Below are positions 34,560 through 45,133 of a stretch of DNA of 64,000 nucleotides, piece after piece; within the stretch, counting starts at the first letter, position 1, and every line of letters starts with the position of its first letter. The stretch is taken from positions 18,664,146 to 18,728,145 of the forward strand of contig CM066919.1 in the NCBI GenBank assembly GCA_033964015.1, in the 5' to 3' direction. This DNA comes from Scolanthus callimorphus. Lineage: Eukaryota; Cnidaria; Anthozoa; Actiniaria; Edwardsiidae. The translations under genes were made by a program, and so were the position numbers. The notes below the pieces were generated by a model that worked only from the letters and a program-made list of their open reading frames with translations, had not been told where the DNA came from and did no database searches.

Positions 34560-36740
34560 TGTAGTGATAGGCCTGGCAGGCAGTCACTATGTTCGAAAGG
34601 ATCACACTTAGGTAAGCGTGAGTTCGACGTTACAAGTATAGAAATTTGTCATGTGGACCGCTTCACACAAATGAATGATAATATTTCGTAATTTGCGGCA
34701 TCAATAATAAAACCTACAGGCATTGTTTAGGGACGTGTCATTATTTAGCGGGGGGGGAGGCTCCCTATTTTTGTGGGAGGGTCCTAATTTTTTTCGCGTG
34801 TCTAAAGGAGGGTCCAAATTTTTTTCACTCCTGTTTGGGGAGGGTCATAATTTTTTTTCAGCATCATTGGACGATGAAGAGGGTAAAACAAATAGCGATA
34901 GTGGTTATTTCAGCAACTTCTCCATAAAATTTCGGCGCGCTTCGCGCGCATTAACAATGACATCTCACATACTCTTTGAGCAATAATGATAGATACTACC
35001 GTTGACAAGAACAAGCTATCTTGACGAGGAAAATCAAACTCTCCCAAAATTTCCCTGCAAATGATAGCCTGAGGGCATGTCCTATATGTTTGAAAGAAGA
35101 CCCCTTAGATAAGCGTGAGTTTTTCGACGTTACAAGCATAGAAATTCGTCCGTTGGGCCGCGCTTCGCGCACATGAATATTAATAACTTCGTCATTTGCG
35201 GAGCGCAGTTGTGCGCATGAATAATATAACCTAACCTATATAGTTGAGGTAGTGTACTTCCTGAGCTCCTGACAGGCTTTGTTTACTATGCCGTACACAA
35301 AACATGTTCATCTACCTTTCTCTGAGGCTTGATGAAATGCGATGAACAAACAAAAAAACGATGAACAAACAAACAAACGTTTATCAAAATTTGGGCGCGT
35401 TTCGCGCCCAACGAAGGATATGCGAGCCCGTTTTTCTGTAAAATGTCTCCAGTACTAGGTCAAACAGGGAACGGAGATGTGGGATTACGTTCATCATTGT
35501 ACTTGGAGGGAGGATCACTGCATTTTACCCGTATATTACCAAACATTCTCACGTAAATAATCGAGGCGATGAATAATAACCGCGGTTCCTTATGCACAGT
35601 CAATTGACACCCCCCCCCACCCCCGGAACAGGCGGGAAAGTAACGCGGTCAGGCCGGGGATTTAACACATTATTATCTACGGAAGGCAGGGAATTTAACA
35701 CGGACCTTCTATAGCGGGGATATTCAGCGGGGAATTAACGCTGAACCAGAACCGAGGTCGTGAGGATTTTGGGAGGGATCACTTCATTTTTGGGCGAGTG
35801 AAAGGGGAGGATCTCTCGAAACCTGAAGCCTTGAAAGGGAGACTCCAGCAACGAGTTCTATATCATATTCTAGTTTTATTTTACTCATTATGTTGAAAAT
35901 TTCGGCGCGCTTCGCGCGCATAAGGAATGACATCTAATCTAGTTTTAGAGTTGCCCAAAGAAAATACGCTTGTGGCGCTTAATGGAATGCGTACGGATGT
36001 CGTTACAAGCATGTCTATCTTGCAAGGACAAATGAAAACCCCCAAAAGCCCTCCAGTGATACGCCTGGTTGGCAGTCTATATGTTCGAAAGAAGTGAGTT
36101 CGACGTTTAATACAAGCTGCATAGAAATTCGTTTTGGGCTGCGCTTCACGCACATGAATAATAATAATTTGTAGCGCGTGAAGAATAAAACCAACAGGCT
36201 TTTTTACTACACGCAGAAAATAAAACGTTTATCTTTTCACTGGAGGCTTGATGAAATGCGTTTATCAAAATAAAGGCGCGTTTCGCCATGTTGCAAAAGT
36301 GTCCCCGGGGGCCTGGAGCTTTAACAACGACCATGTCCCTGGTGACCGGGAAAAAAGTAACATTTAACACTTAGTGAATGTTAAATCGGGGGCCGCGATG
36401 TCAATTGACTGGTGCATGACAGAAGTCACTTGGACAATAGTCTATCTAACAGGTTTTTCAGAAAAAATTGTATGGGGGAGGTCCCATTTTTTTTTACCTA
36501 CGACTGGGGGAGGGTCACATTTTTTTGGTTATGTTCAAGGGGAGGGTCCTAATTTTTTTTAGCCTTGTTTGAAAAAAATGGGAGCCCTCCCCCCCCGGTA
36601 AATAATGACACGTCCCTTATTATACACACAAAAACGGAACGTTCGTCTACCCTTTCTCTGAGGCTTGATGAAATGCGTTTATAAAATTCGAGCGCGCTTC
36701 GCGCGCACCGGAAGAAAAGACCTCTACCATGTCAAATAGG
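34560..36740. repeat. Module copy split by a 1.9-kb insertion
   Basis: The flanks of the element at 34730-36616 are two halves of one module copy: the left half ends in AATAATAAAACCTACAGGC.., and the right half resumes with CACAAAAACGGAACGTTC, CTCTGAGGCTTGATGAAATG and GCGCGCTTCGCGCGC. These are adjacent in the undisturbed copy at 23820-23945. Confidence 0.65.
34730..36616. mobile_element. Non-autonomous element, GGGACGTGTCATTATTTA ends, TTA target duplication
   Basis: GGGACGTGTCATTATTTA at the left and TAAATAATGACACGTCCC at the right are perfect inverted repeats flanked by TTA on both sides (34727-34729 and 36617-36619), pointing to PIF/Harbinger-type integration. Just inside each end is a short tandem of roughly 36-bp units of the form GGGAGGGTC..AATTTTTTT. 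The interior carries two more copies of the GCGCGC module (about 34925-35420 and 35875-36290). There is no transposase frame. Confidence 0.7.
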
Positions 36741-36989
36741 GGCCGGGGGATGGCGAACGTTTAACAGCTTCATTCTTTTTTAACGGCAACCAATAAAAAT
36801 ATTTCATAAAATTGTTGTATCTATACATACAGCAACAAGATTTTCTTAATCCATTTCTGAACCAAATATAGTATATAGTATAAGAAAATTTTGTTGATTT
36901 GTTGATGCGGATTTGGACGGCCTGTGCTAACGGAACGCCACGGGAACAGGTAGTGCTCGATGCGCAAGATACCTCTCGTGGGTTTATCC

Positions 36990-37391
36990 TTTTCCACTTT
37001 TTTTGTGTGTGTCTGCGAAAAAAAAAAATCGTACATGCCTTCAAGTCCGAAAAAAAATTCCTGCACAACCTGATCCCCGAAAAAAACATTCATACGCAAA
37101 TTATTGCCACAATAAAGTCAAACGTCGCAAGCGGTTAGAAACTGCTTTGAAAGGTGACTTTAATGAGCATGGAAATGCTTTATATGAACATAGATTGCCC
37201 TTAAGAATAGTTTATGAAACAGTCGTAGTCATTTTGTACACAAAATATGGCATAAACCATAAAACAAGGCATAAACAAGGAGCAAAAAGAAATAAAAATA
37301 ACAGATAAAAAGGGCCGCATGGACACTTTTTGGGAAAGCTCTGGACGATAAACATGTTTTTTTTTTGTATTTGTTTTTTTTTACTTGGCCA
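36990..37391. mobile_element. Element with GGCCAAGTAAAAAA ends, copy 2 (left end degraded)
   Basis: CGCAAGCGGTTAGAAACTGC, CATTTTGTACACAAAATATG, AAAAAGGGCCGCATGGACAC and CTGGACGATAAACATG match the copies at 33621 and 58443 in order, ending in a T run and ACTTGGCC. The left terminus is not recognisable. Confidence 0.65.
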
Positions 37392-37499
37392 TATAGCGGA
37401 GCTCCCGCGCGGCGCGAAGCGCCGCGCGAGCGGAGCACCATAGATAAGAGAAAAACGTATACAGAAACCCATGGTGTTCATTTTTGAACGTCACGGACA

Positions 37500-38690
37500 T
37501 TATGGTCCATTTAATGACGTCATTGATGACGTAAGGGCACGTGACTTTGGTGTAAAGTTCTTCTTATGGTCTTTGAAAGTTTGTCCAAGTTTGGCTTCTA
37601 TAGATGCTTCCCTTCGGGAATATGATTTTTTCTTTATTTTTCTGGTATTAAACCTATAGTGTCCGTCCGTCCGTCCGTCCGTCCGTCCGTCCGTCCGTCC
37701 GTGTACACGTGGGAACCCTGTGGCATACAAAGAAAAATTATTTCTCCTCAAGGGAACATGCTAGGACAACCATACTTGGGATATTTTGTCTATGCTACAA
37801 GGGGGTGCTGTAGCACGGTCACGTGATGTGACGTCGTCGATGACGGCTGATTACGGCTGGTCCCGCGATCTCTTACCACAGGAAACCCATCAAGACCGGA
37901 ATGATGATTGAGACATTCATTTCTCGTGGGAGGGAAGACTCTAAGAGGACTAAACTTGGGTAGTGTTGTCTAGGTCACCACGGTCACCAGAGGAGTGAAA
38001 TCTAGTGGTCACGTGATGTGACGTCATCAATGACGTCATGTATGCTTAAAAAATAAATATCTCGTGAAGGGAAGACTCTAAAACACTTGGATAGTGTTGT
38101 CTAGTCACCAGAGGAGTGATATCTAGTGGTCACGTGATGTGACGTCATCTATGCTTGAAAAATTAATATCTTGTGAAGGAACAGTCTAAAACAACCAAAC
38201 TTGGGTAGTGTTGTCTAGGTCACCAGAGGAGTGAAGTATAGTGGTCACGTGATGTGACGTCATCGATGACGTCATCTATGCTTGAAAAATAATATCTCGT
38301 GAAGGGAAGGCTGTAAGACAACCAAACTTAGGCACACTTGTCTAGGTCATTACAGGAGCAAAACAACATAGTCACGTGATATGACGTCATCGATGACGTC
38401 ATCCTTGCTCGAAAAATTCATATCTCGTAAAGGGAAGACTCTAAGATAGCCAAACTTGGATAGAATTGTTTAGGTCACCAAGAGCGGAAAAAATGGTTAC
38501 GTGATGTGACGTCACTGATGACGTCATGTATTTTGAAAAATGTATTTCTCGTGAAGGGAAGGCTCTAAGACAACCAAACTTGGTAGAATTGTCTAGGTCA
38601 CCAGAGGAATGCAACGAAGTGGTCTCATGAATGATGTGTGCGTCATAGAGATATCAACGATGACGCCAAGTTTTATAATGACAGTTTGTT
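37500..38690. repeat. Tandem array of a unit of about 120 bp carrying E-box and CRE palindromes
   Basis: The core GTCACGTGATGTGACGTCAT recurs, with small changes, at about 37818, 38008, 38129, 38243, 38371 and 38494, with a degraded copy near 38621 and an outlying one near 37517. Each unit then reads TATCTCGTGAAGGGAAGACT, CAACCAAACTTGG, TGTCTAGGTCACCAGAGG. Most cores extend to TGACGTCATCGATGACGTCA, a perfect palindrome made of two CRE octamers. A (CCGT)n microsatellite lies at about 37661-37703. Confidence 0.8.
37661..37703. repeat. (CCGT)n microsatellite
   Basis: About ten consecutive tetranucleotide units GTCC. Confidence 0.95.
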
Positions 38691-39422
38691 TAACTCCATA
38701 GAAAGTATTTTATCACTACCTTTTCAACTAAAGTTCCACAAAAAAACTTTTAAGTTTTTTAGTTAGAATTAGTTTTGCACTTTATATGTTTTCGATTGTA
38801 AAATTCAACTGTTTTCAATTTAATATTCTAATATTCGTAAGTAAATTTTTTTCCGTACTCCGACATAGGTTCAGATAAGAAATATCAACACATTCACATA
38901 ATTCGTGTGGCATTGCGGTTAAAGAAAAGTAAAACTGATAACATTGGAAGAGAAGCTTGTAACCCCAAAACTATTATTGGCTATGGAATTAATTTAGACC
39001 TGCCAACCGCCTCGCATAAGACCTTGTTTTCCTCTTAAATGACAGAACAACATGGCTTTCAGATTGTCAGTCATGGAAACGAGGCCAAGCAGGGTGCGGT
39101 TTTTGCTCATGTTGAAAGCGAAGCCTGATGCTGGGATTTATGATACAAAAGTTGACCAAGCTACCAAAAGTACTCTTATTTGTTCAGAACCAAAATGTTG
39201 ATTGGCTCATTGCTTTTTTCTGTTTTGCCGGGTCATTCTGGAAACAAATGGCGGCGCGTGACAAAGGCGAATTCGGGCAAGGTGTAAAATATGCCCTTTC
39301 CCTGAGTTTGACTTGGTCCAGGCCCATGACTTGGTCCAATGACCTTCACAACACATAATATGTAGTAATGATAATAAGTAGAGCGCAACAACAGACCATT
39401 TCTCTTGTAGATCCGTCGTTCT

Positions 39423-39701
39423 GTGCTTGAGATGTTCGGGTTTTTCAAACCGTCCCCTCGGAAGAATGTGGTTGGTAATCAAAGTTTCACGAGCGGTCGC
39501 AGCAAATCTCGGCGCTTCCGCAACCGCCTAGTCCACGAAAGCTGTGGAGTACACGATGGACAGCACAGGGGGTACTCTACCCAGGTTTCTCAAGTCGAAG
39601 AAAGTGTCCGACGCTGTAGAGCTTGCTACTACCAGCAGTGGTAACTGCTCGAACAGTCAGTCCTGCTCACCAACACGGTCGCGTTCACAATCACAAATCT
39701 A
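39423..39701 (+). other. Possible coding exon, frame uncertain
   Basis: Non-repetitive sequence with two overlapping coding-like frames. One runs 39423-39644 and ends in RRCRACYYQQW. The other runs from about 39540 (MDSTGGTLPRFLKSKKV..) to TAG at 39699 and ends in a Ser/Arg-rich tail SPTRSRSQSQI, typical of a disordered C-terminus. An acceptor-like CTCTACCCAG or CAACCGCCTAG could precede it. No partner exons were found, so this is only a candidate. Confidence 0.2.
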
Positions 39702-40084
39702 GAGGTTGAGCTACTAAGGATTGTATACGTTCGCACGTCCCTGGTTCAAGCGAGCATGCATTCTGCCATTCACGTGACTTGATAGCGAAAGGCTAGATAT
39801 GTTAGGAAGATCCACGGTTTGTACTTGAAACAGAAAGGTGAAAATACTTTTGAAAGGGCGCGATGAACATGGGAGAAGCGAAGTGATGTCATAGATTCTG
39901 ACCCGCTTCGTATCCGCGCTCCTCAGTGTGGCGGAAAAGAGAAACTTCAGCGGAAAACGATATTGGTACGCGCAATGCAACCTGGGAAGTATCAAGGCCG
40001 GTGCAAAGGATCAAGGGAAGTGTCAACTCGCCTGTTCTCATTTTCTAGCCTCGTTCTCGCTCTGCGAACCTCGAAAACGTTTAA

Positions 40085-40437
40085 GGCCGTGTCACACGAA
40101 GCAATTTTCCTTGCAACTTGCATGCAAACGCAATATTTGTTGCGTTGCGAGTTGCAGCGAAAAGCGCACGTGTAACATCCCCGCCCTTGCATGTAATATT
40201 TTGTTGCGTTGCGAGTTGCAGAAAATGTAGAACCTTCTTTTTGGCGACGTTGCGAGACAATTTGCTACATGTAACACCGCTTGGCAATTTATCACGCAAT
40301 GATTCTCTGAATAAGCGCCGCGCTTGATTTTGATAGTGCCGCTGTGGCGCAGTAATTAATATTTCCCATGTAGGCCCATTGCAATTTGCAAAAAATATCA
40401 CGATCATGCAACAGAAATTGCCTCTTGTTACATGGCC
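40085..40437. mobile_element. TTAA-type MITE, copy with intact target duplication
   Basis: It begins GGCCGTGTCACACGAAGCAA and ends TTGCCTCTTGTTACATGGCC, inverted repeats flanked by TTAA at 40081-40084 and 40438-40441. The interior consists of GTTGCGTTGCGAGTTGCA words in both orientations. It is the reference copy for the family that also includes 174-566 and 27240-27415. Confidence 0.85.
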
Positions 40438-40683
40438 TTAAAAGGCAGGGCGTGGAAACTGCCAGAAAATAAATATAGCAGAATGATAATACCTTGATTC
40501 CCGAAGAGGTTTTCGTTACTATATGAATTCAAGATATTTGAAATAAAGACCGTGAGATGTGGCTATTTATATTCATCTGGCTTAGTGATAGTAATCGTAA
40601 TTGCGACAAGGGCTGTCTTGTTTTGAGAGCAATCCCAACATTTCGCAAGTGGTGGTACTTGTAATAAAATGCTTGGAGCACGG

Positions 40684-40783
40684 NNNNNNNNNNNNNNNNN
40701 NNNNNNNNNNNNNNNNNNNNNNNNNNNNNNNNNNNNNNNNNNNNNNNNNNNNNNNNNNNNNNNNNNNNNNNNNNNNNNNNNNN
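40684..40783. other. Assembly gap (100 N)
   Basis: Exactly 100 N, probably a placeholder of arbitrary length, followed directly by a run of 57 C (40784-40840). The C run is the likely reason for the assembly break. Confidence 0.98.
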
Positions 40784-40842
<59 letters not shown>

Positions 40843-41185
40843 GGCTAATAATCACGGAACGGCTGAAAATCACGGAACCGCGCAGTTTCGCTTTAAGAAG
40901 GAACCCACTAGCAGGTTCGAGTAAGCAGTTGACAAAAAATATTGTACCCAGATCATTTGCATTGCATTGCAAACTTCTGTAGGACTGTTTGTAATATCTT
41001 GTGAAAAGAAACCATTTACAAGATGTTGTCCACCAAAACGTGAAATTGCTCGATCTCCAAATCGATTTCCTCTTAATATATAATTAGAATTTTATAAACA
41101 ATTACTAGAGTATTTCTGATAGGATTGATCTTGCAACATGAGATGTTGCAGAATAAATTTGTTCTGACGGCAAGAGTCCATTGCT

Positions 41186-41551
41186 AAGGCCTCACACTAA
41201 CGCGTTTTCAAAAGTATTCGTTTTCAAACTTATACGGATTCGATACGTGCTAGTGTGGACGGGAGATTTAGCTCCAACAAAGCGATCAGTTTTTATTTGA
41301 TGTTGACGAGTGCAACGATAGTACCAAATTAAGTGGTACAGTTGACGTCTTCGTTTTCATTTTTACCCGGATTCGCGACCGTACACACTAAAACGATCTG
41401 TATGCGGATTCGTTTTTATTCACTTTCGAGAGCGTTTTTAAACTTATACGGATTCGTTGAAAACGACCAGCGTGTTAGTGTGGACGGAAGGCCTAAACGT
41501 ATCAAAAAGTATACGGATTCAAACGAAAACGCGTTAGTGTGGACGGGGTCT
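41186..41551. mobile_element. Foldback MITE, CTCACACTAACGCG ends
   Basis: The ends GGCCTCACACTAACGCGTTT and AAACGCGTTAGTGTGGACGG are inverted. The interior repeats AAACTTATACGGATTCG and its inverse at least four times. Confidence 0.75.
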
Positions 41552-42133
41552 AAGAGTCTAGAATCTCACATATTAGTGTCGAGGGTCTTTTCCATCGATC
41601 AGCTTCGACAAAAAAGTGTATATTTTAGAAACCATTCCCATAACATTGAGCACGAGATGACTTGCAGGTAGAGTGTCTCGGACACTGTTGTACGTAATTC
41701 CAAGAGAGAAATGCAACAACAGCTCTCTGTAGCTCTATTTTTAGCTCGTCTAGCGGAAAAATAAACAAAACTATACTAACAACGAAAATATTACTAAAAA
41801 TAGACACTTTCGCTGATAGGAAATACGAGATTCTCGGGCTTAGTAATTATGTATCAGTCAATTCCAGCGGTGACCATGCCCCCCCCCCCCCCCCCCGGGC
41901 ATTTGGTCATTTTTAAAAATAAAACTGAAAAGTCCCCGCCCCCGGGCTAGCAAAAATGCAGAATATAAATAAATCAAAGGGCTCTATGAGCCAACTCATT
42001 CATGAATTTGGAATTAGTGGATGGATAATTTTCAGATATTGAAATTACTTTGGGAGGAGACTGCCCTATCTTGGGGCGGGGTTCATGTCGTACCTTTTAG
42101 GGTAAAAAGTCAGGCCTCTGGTAGCTTTTAGGG

Positions 42134-42176
42134 ATAACCCTAACCTAACCCTACCCTAAACCTGACCCTAACCTAA
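42134..42176. repeat. Short interstitial telomere-like repeat
   Basis: About seven CCCTAA/CCTAA units with variants (AACCCTAACCTAACCCTACC..). Animal telomeres of the TTAGGG type would read this way. A nearby repeated GGTACCTTTTAGGG word may have seeded the run. Confidence 0.7.
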
Positions 42177-42420
42177 CAGGGGCGTAGCCAGCACTTATGA
42201 GAGGGGGGGTTCCAAAATTCAAAAAATAAAAAACTCCACATAGATCTCGGGGAAAGACTAGCGTTTGAAGAAATCTACATTTTATTGGAGCTTCTATTTG
42301 TTGTCTATTAAATATTTCCAATTTTAGTAGTAAGTCGGTCCAGAACAGAGGCGAGGGGGGGTTCCGCTGCGGGAGAGGGGGGGTTCCGGAACCCCTGGAA
42401 CCCCCCTGGCTACGCCCCTG
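42177..42420. mobile_element. hAT-like MITE, CAGGGGCGTAGCCAG ends, 5-bp target duplication
   Basis: The ends CAGGGGCGTAGCCAG and CTGGCTACGCCCCTG are perfect inverted repeats flanked by CCTAA on both sides. G-rich GAGGGGGGGTTCC words repeat inside both ends. A related element with GATAT duplications is at 51491-51657. Ends starting CAG with 5-bp duplications fit the hAT5 group. Confidence 0.75.
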
Positions 42421-43814
42421 CCTAACCCTGGATGATAGATAGTGCTAGACTGGTATAGGTGGTTTGTTGGGTTAATCTATATTGGTGTACATGGACATGA
42501 ATTATATCAGGAAAAATGTCTTGTTGGTACCTTTTAGGGGTCAAAATCAACTAAGCAACACCATGTTTGGTACCTTTTAGGGTTTAAAATCGAAATTTCC
42601 CAATGAGCACCCCCGTCCCAAGAATAGGGGAGCCCCCGCTGGGAAAATACTGGATACAGGCATGTGGTAAGTTCTCATCAATAGCCACATGGAAGATATG
42701 GGCAATTCAAGAAAATGTCTCTGATTTTGTTCAAATGTTGTTGGATTGCCTTTGAAAGAGATCTCCAGTTGGTTTACCCCTAGCATGGACATGACAAGCA
42801 TATATACAGGCACAAAATCCAATAGTGCTGGCAGATTGATTTTTCTTGAATTTTGCTAAGTGTCCAATTATTATGAAATTTGGATAGTTTAAGTCTTAGG
42901 TATGAATGCTATATTATTAATAAATAACAGGGCTCCATACTTGTTCAATGAAAAAAAATGAATTCAAAATTCCTCAGGAACACCAAATTGGATCCGGCCT
43001 TTACTGAATTTTCACTCAATCTTTTTCTTTATTGTAAAGCATGGAGTCCAATATATAATACTAGTCCTGTTATGTAAACCGTACCATTTTGTATACAGAC
43101 CCTATTTTCTGATACATTTTCACAAGCCACCCCCACACACAATGTTAAGCCGCTGGGGTGGGAGGGGGGGGGAGGCGCAGCAAGGGGTGGACAGAAAAAA
43201 TTCCCCACCATTGGGCCAAAATACAGTGTCAAATCTTGGTCAATATTCCTACCCCGGGCTGCATGATTTCATCAAATTTGTCAGTCGTGTGACTTATGGC
43301 AATGAACCTACGAGATAATTACCAGACTCATGACCAAAGAGCCCGAAAAGAGAATGTCAAAATCCCTACCCGGGAGAAAGCATTGCTTTTCTGTTAAATT
43401 AAAGGAACATGTTGTTGGGTTTGTCGTACATAATAATAATAATAAAAACACTGCTCAATTCAATAATTCAATTGCACTTTGTCGTCCATTTCTTTCACGA
43501 ATGTCTTAACGAAAAACAGAAGATAGTTTCTCTCCACCACAGATTCACGGGACTCACCTAAACACTCCACTGTGCAAATTTGAAGCTGCCTGGGAGTGCA
43601 TGAATACAGAAGAAATGCTTCCCAATATGCGAACTTTTGCAGAGCTGCTAATCGTTGAGACGTCTCTACATGACTAATTATCGTAACGCAATCCGCCAGT
43701 TTTCTCAGAAAGCAAAAACACGGAAAACTCTTAGGAAAGACTAGTTATGCTTTATAGGCAAATGGAAACATCCTTCGTATCCCGAGTTATAGTTTCCCGC
43801 CATCTTGAAATTTG

Positions 43815-43965
43815 ATCCGGAAGTGACGTTTGCGAGATCTGCTGGCATGGTCGGCCTTCGACTATAAAATTATTTTTGTACCGGAAGTGCATGGCAAGAT
43901 GGCAACCCGTGTAAAGCACTTGAACGCTGATAGGCCAAAGTTAAGCCCGATCGGGCGAGGTTAGA
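43815..43965 (+). promoter_or_regulatory. Candidate housekeeping-type promoter with a possible first exon
   Basis: Two ETS-type words, CCGGAAGTGACG and ACCGGAAGTGCATGG, lie 57 bp apart. The second is followed by a YY1-like CAAGATGGC that overlaps an ATG. From that ATG the frame reads MATRVKHLNADRPKLSPIGR and reaches a possible donor GAG|GTTAGA. No downstream exon was found before the convergent gene at 45314, so the exon is speculative. Confidence 0.25.
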
Positions 43966-44738
43966 AAGTGGATGGGTTACCTGCGAAATCGCAACTGTTG
44001 TAAGTAGTCAAACTGGAGAGACGATAAGTGGAAAGGTTGAAAGAAAGTGGAACGATTATTGGCGATAATCGAATGGCGCTAATCGAATCAAAATCGTGCT
44101 AACGCAGAATCGTGCTAACGCAGAAGTCCACATCATACCAATACTCCTTCATTTGCGCTGCGCGCGCATGAATGAGTAAAAAGGGACATTCCTAGGCCAT
44201 TCGCGGTTGTAGCCATTTAGCTGCATCTCTCAAAGCATAGTTAGTATGCTCAAAGCGAAATTTTCCTTTATTTCTATTTGCAGAGCAACTATTTCGCAGT
44301 TATGTTACTTGACTTTTTGCGAAATTGGAACTCTCAATTCATTTTTATGTTTTTCCACTGAGGCGAAATTGCGAAATCTGTTTCTTCTCTATAGAAGACT
44401 TTAACTGTGAAATGTGCAAATGTGTCAGTCTCCAAACGTGGTGTATACGGGCCATGCTCTGCATTATATTTTATGTGGCGTTATTTCTGTAACTGGGTTG
44501 TAGTTTGCAAAACCCGACGCGCTTGAGATGAGAAAACCAAAATTCCCCCACCCCTCCCCCGGGGAAAAACAATTCCCGACCCGGGGCCAGCAAAATTTTC
44601 AAAATTCCCCACCCCAGGGAAGGCAGTGGTGTGCAAATGCCCCACGGTGTCCGGGGGAGGGATGGTCACCGCTGGAATTGACTGATACATTAGACCCATA
44701 TCACGTTGATATGGCTTATAGTTACCAGGAAACGAAGT

Positions 44739-45018
44739 CAAGTATTCAATTCAGCACATCCGTATTAGTAAAATTTGCAAAGTTTGGCAAGATTGGTTGA
44801 ATATTGACCAAGATATAATTTTTCTAAATTGATGATTTTTACAATAAAATGTGTAGCGCGCATCGATGCGCTGCGAGCCTATCGTTTTGATGTTTTGCCC
44901 ATACAATTCTTTGTAAAAAAAAGTAGTTTTGAAAATTCATATCTCAGGCAATTTTGAATAATTCTTCCCAAACTTTGCAGCTTTTCTAATACGGATGTGC
45001 TGAGTTGTTGAATACTGG
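44739..45018. mobile_element. Foldback element, GTATTCAA..CAGCACATCCGTATTAG arms
   Basis: CAGCACATCCGTATTAG followed by GCAAAGTTTGG at the left pairs with CCAAACTTTGCAGC and CTAATACGGATGTGCTGAG at the right. The centre includes TGTAGCGCGCATCGATGCGC. Confidence 0.7.
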
Positions 45019-45025
45019 ACTAACA

Positions 45026-45133
45026 CAGTGGCAGACTTAAGGGGATTCATGAGGCGGGTGCCCGTGCAGCCCCTTTTGAGTTTTAGTGCAAATTTATTGT
45101 GCACCCCTCAAAGAAATTCTGGATCCGCTACTG
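45026..45133. mobile_element. Short MITE, CAGTGGC..GCTACTG ends
   Basis: The ends CAGTGGCAGACTTAAGGGG and CTGGATCCGCTACTG are imperfect inverted repeats of the common hAT-like CAGTGGCGGATCCAG type. No clear target duplication. Confidence 0.5.

Larger units (their letters stand above)
41850..44689. mobile_element. 2.84-kb Harbinger-like element or composite, TTA target duplication
   Basis: It has the same termini as the MITE at 28005-28434 (TGTATCAGTCAATTCCAGCG and inverse), again flanked by TTA on both sides (41847-41849 and 44690-44692). The first 100 bp (poly-C, then CCCGGGC words) and last 170 bp (CCCCGGGG, GGCCAGCAAAATTTTC) match the MITE in composition. No transposase frame is present, so it is non-autonomous or two MITE ends that came to bracket unrelated DNA. 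A hAT-like MITE (42177-42420) and telomere-like repeats (42134-42176) lie inside. Confidence 0.55.

Noticed and set aside
34723..36562. Frames with repeated GGGSxFF peptides
   Set aside because: They come from GGGAGGGTC..TTTTTTT units inside element ends and have no conserved start or context.
40529..40972. Frames on both strands with poly-Pro or poly-Gly
   Set aside because: They run across the N gap and a 57-base C run, so the translation has no meaning.
41850..44689. Harbinger transposase expected inside the 2.84-kb element
   Set aside because: No frame over about 110 codons and no DDE-type motif could be seen.
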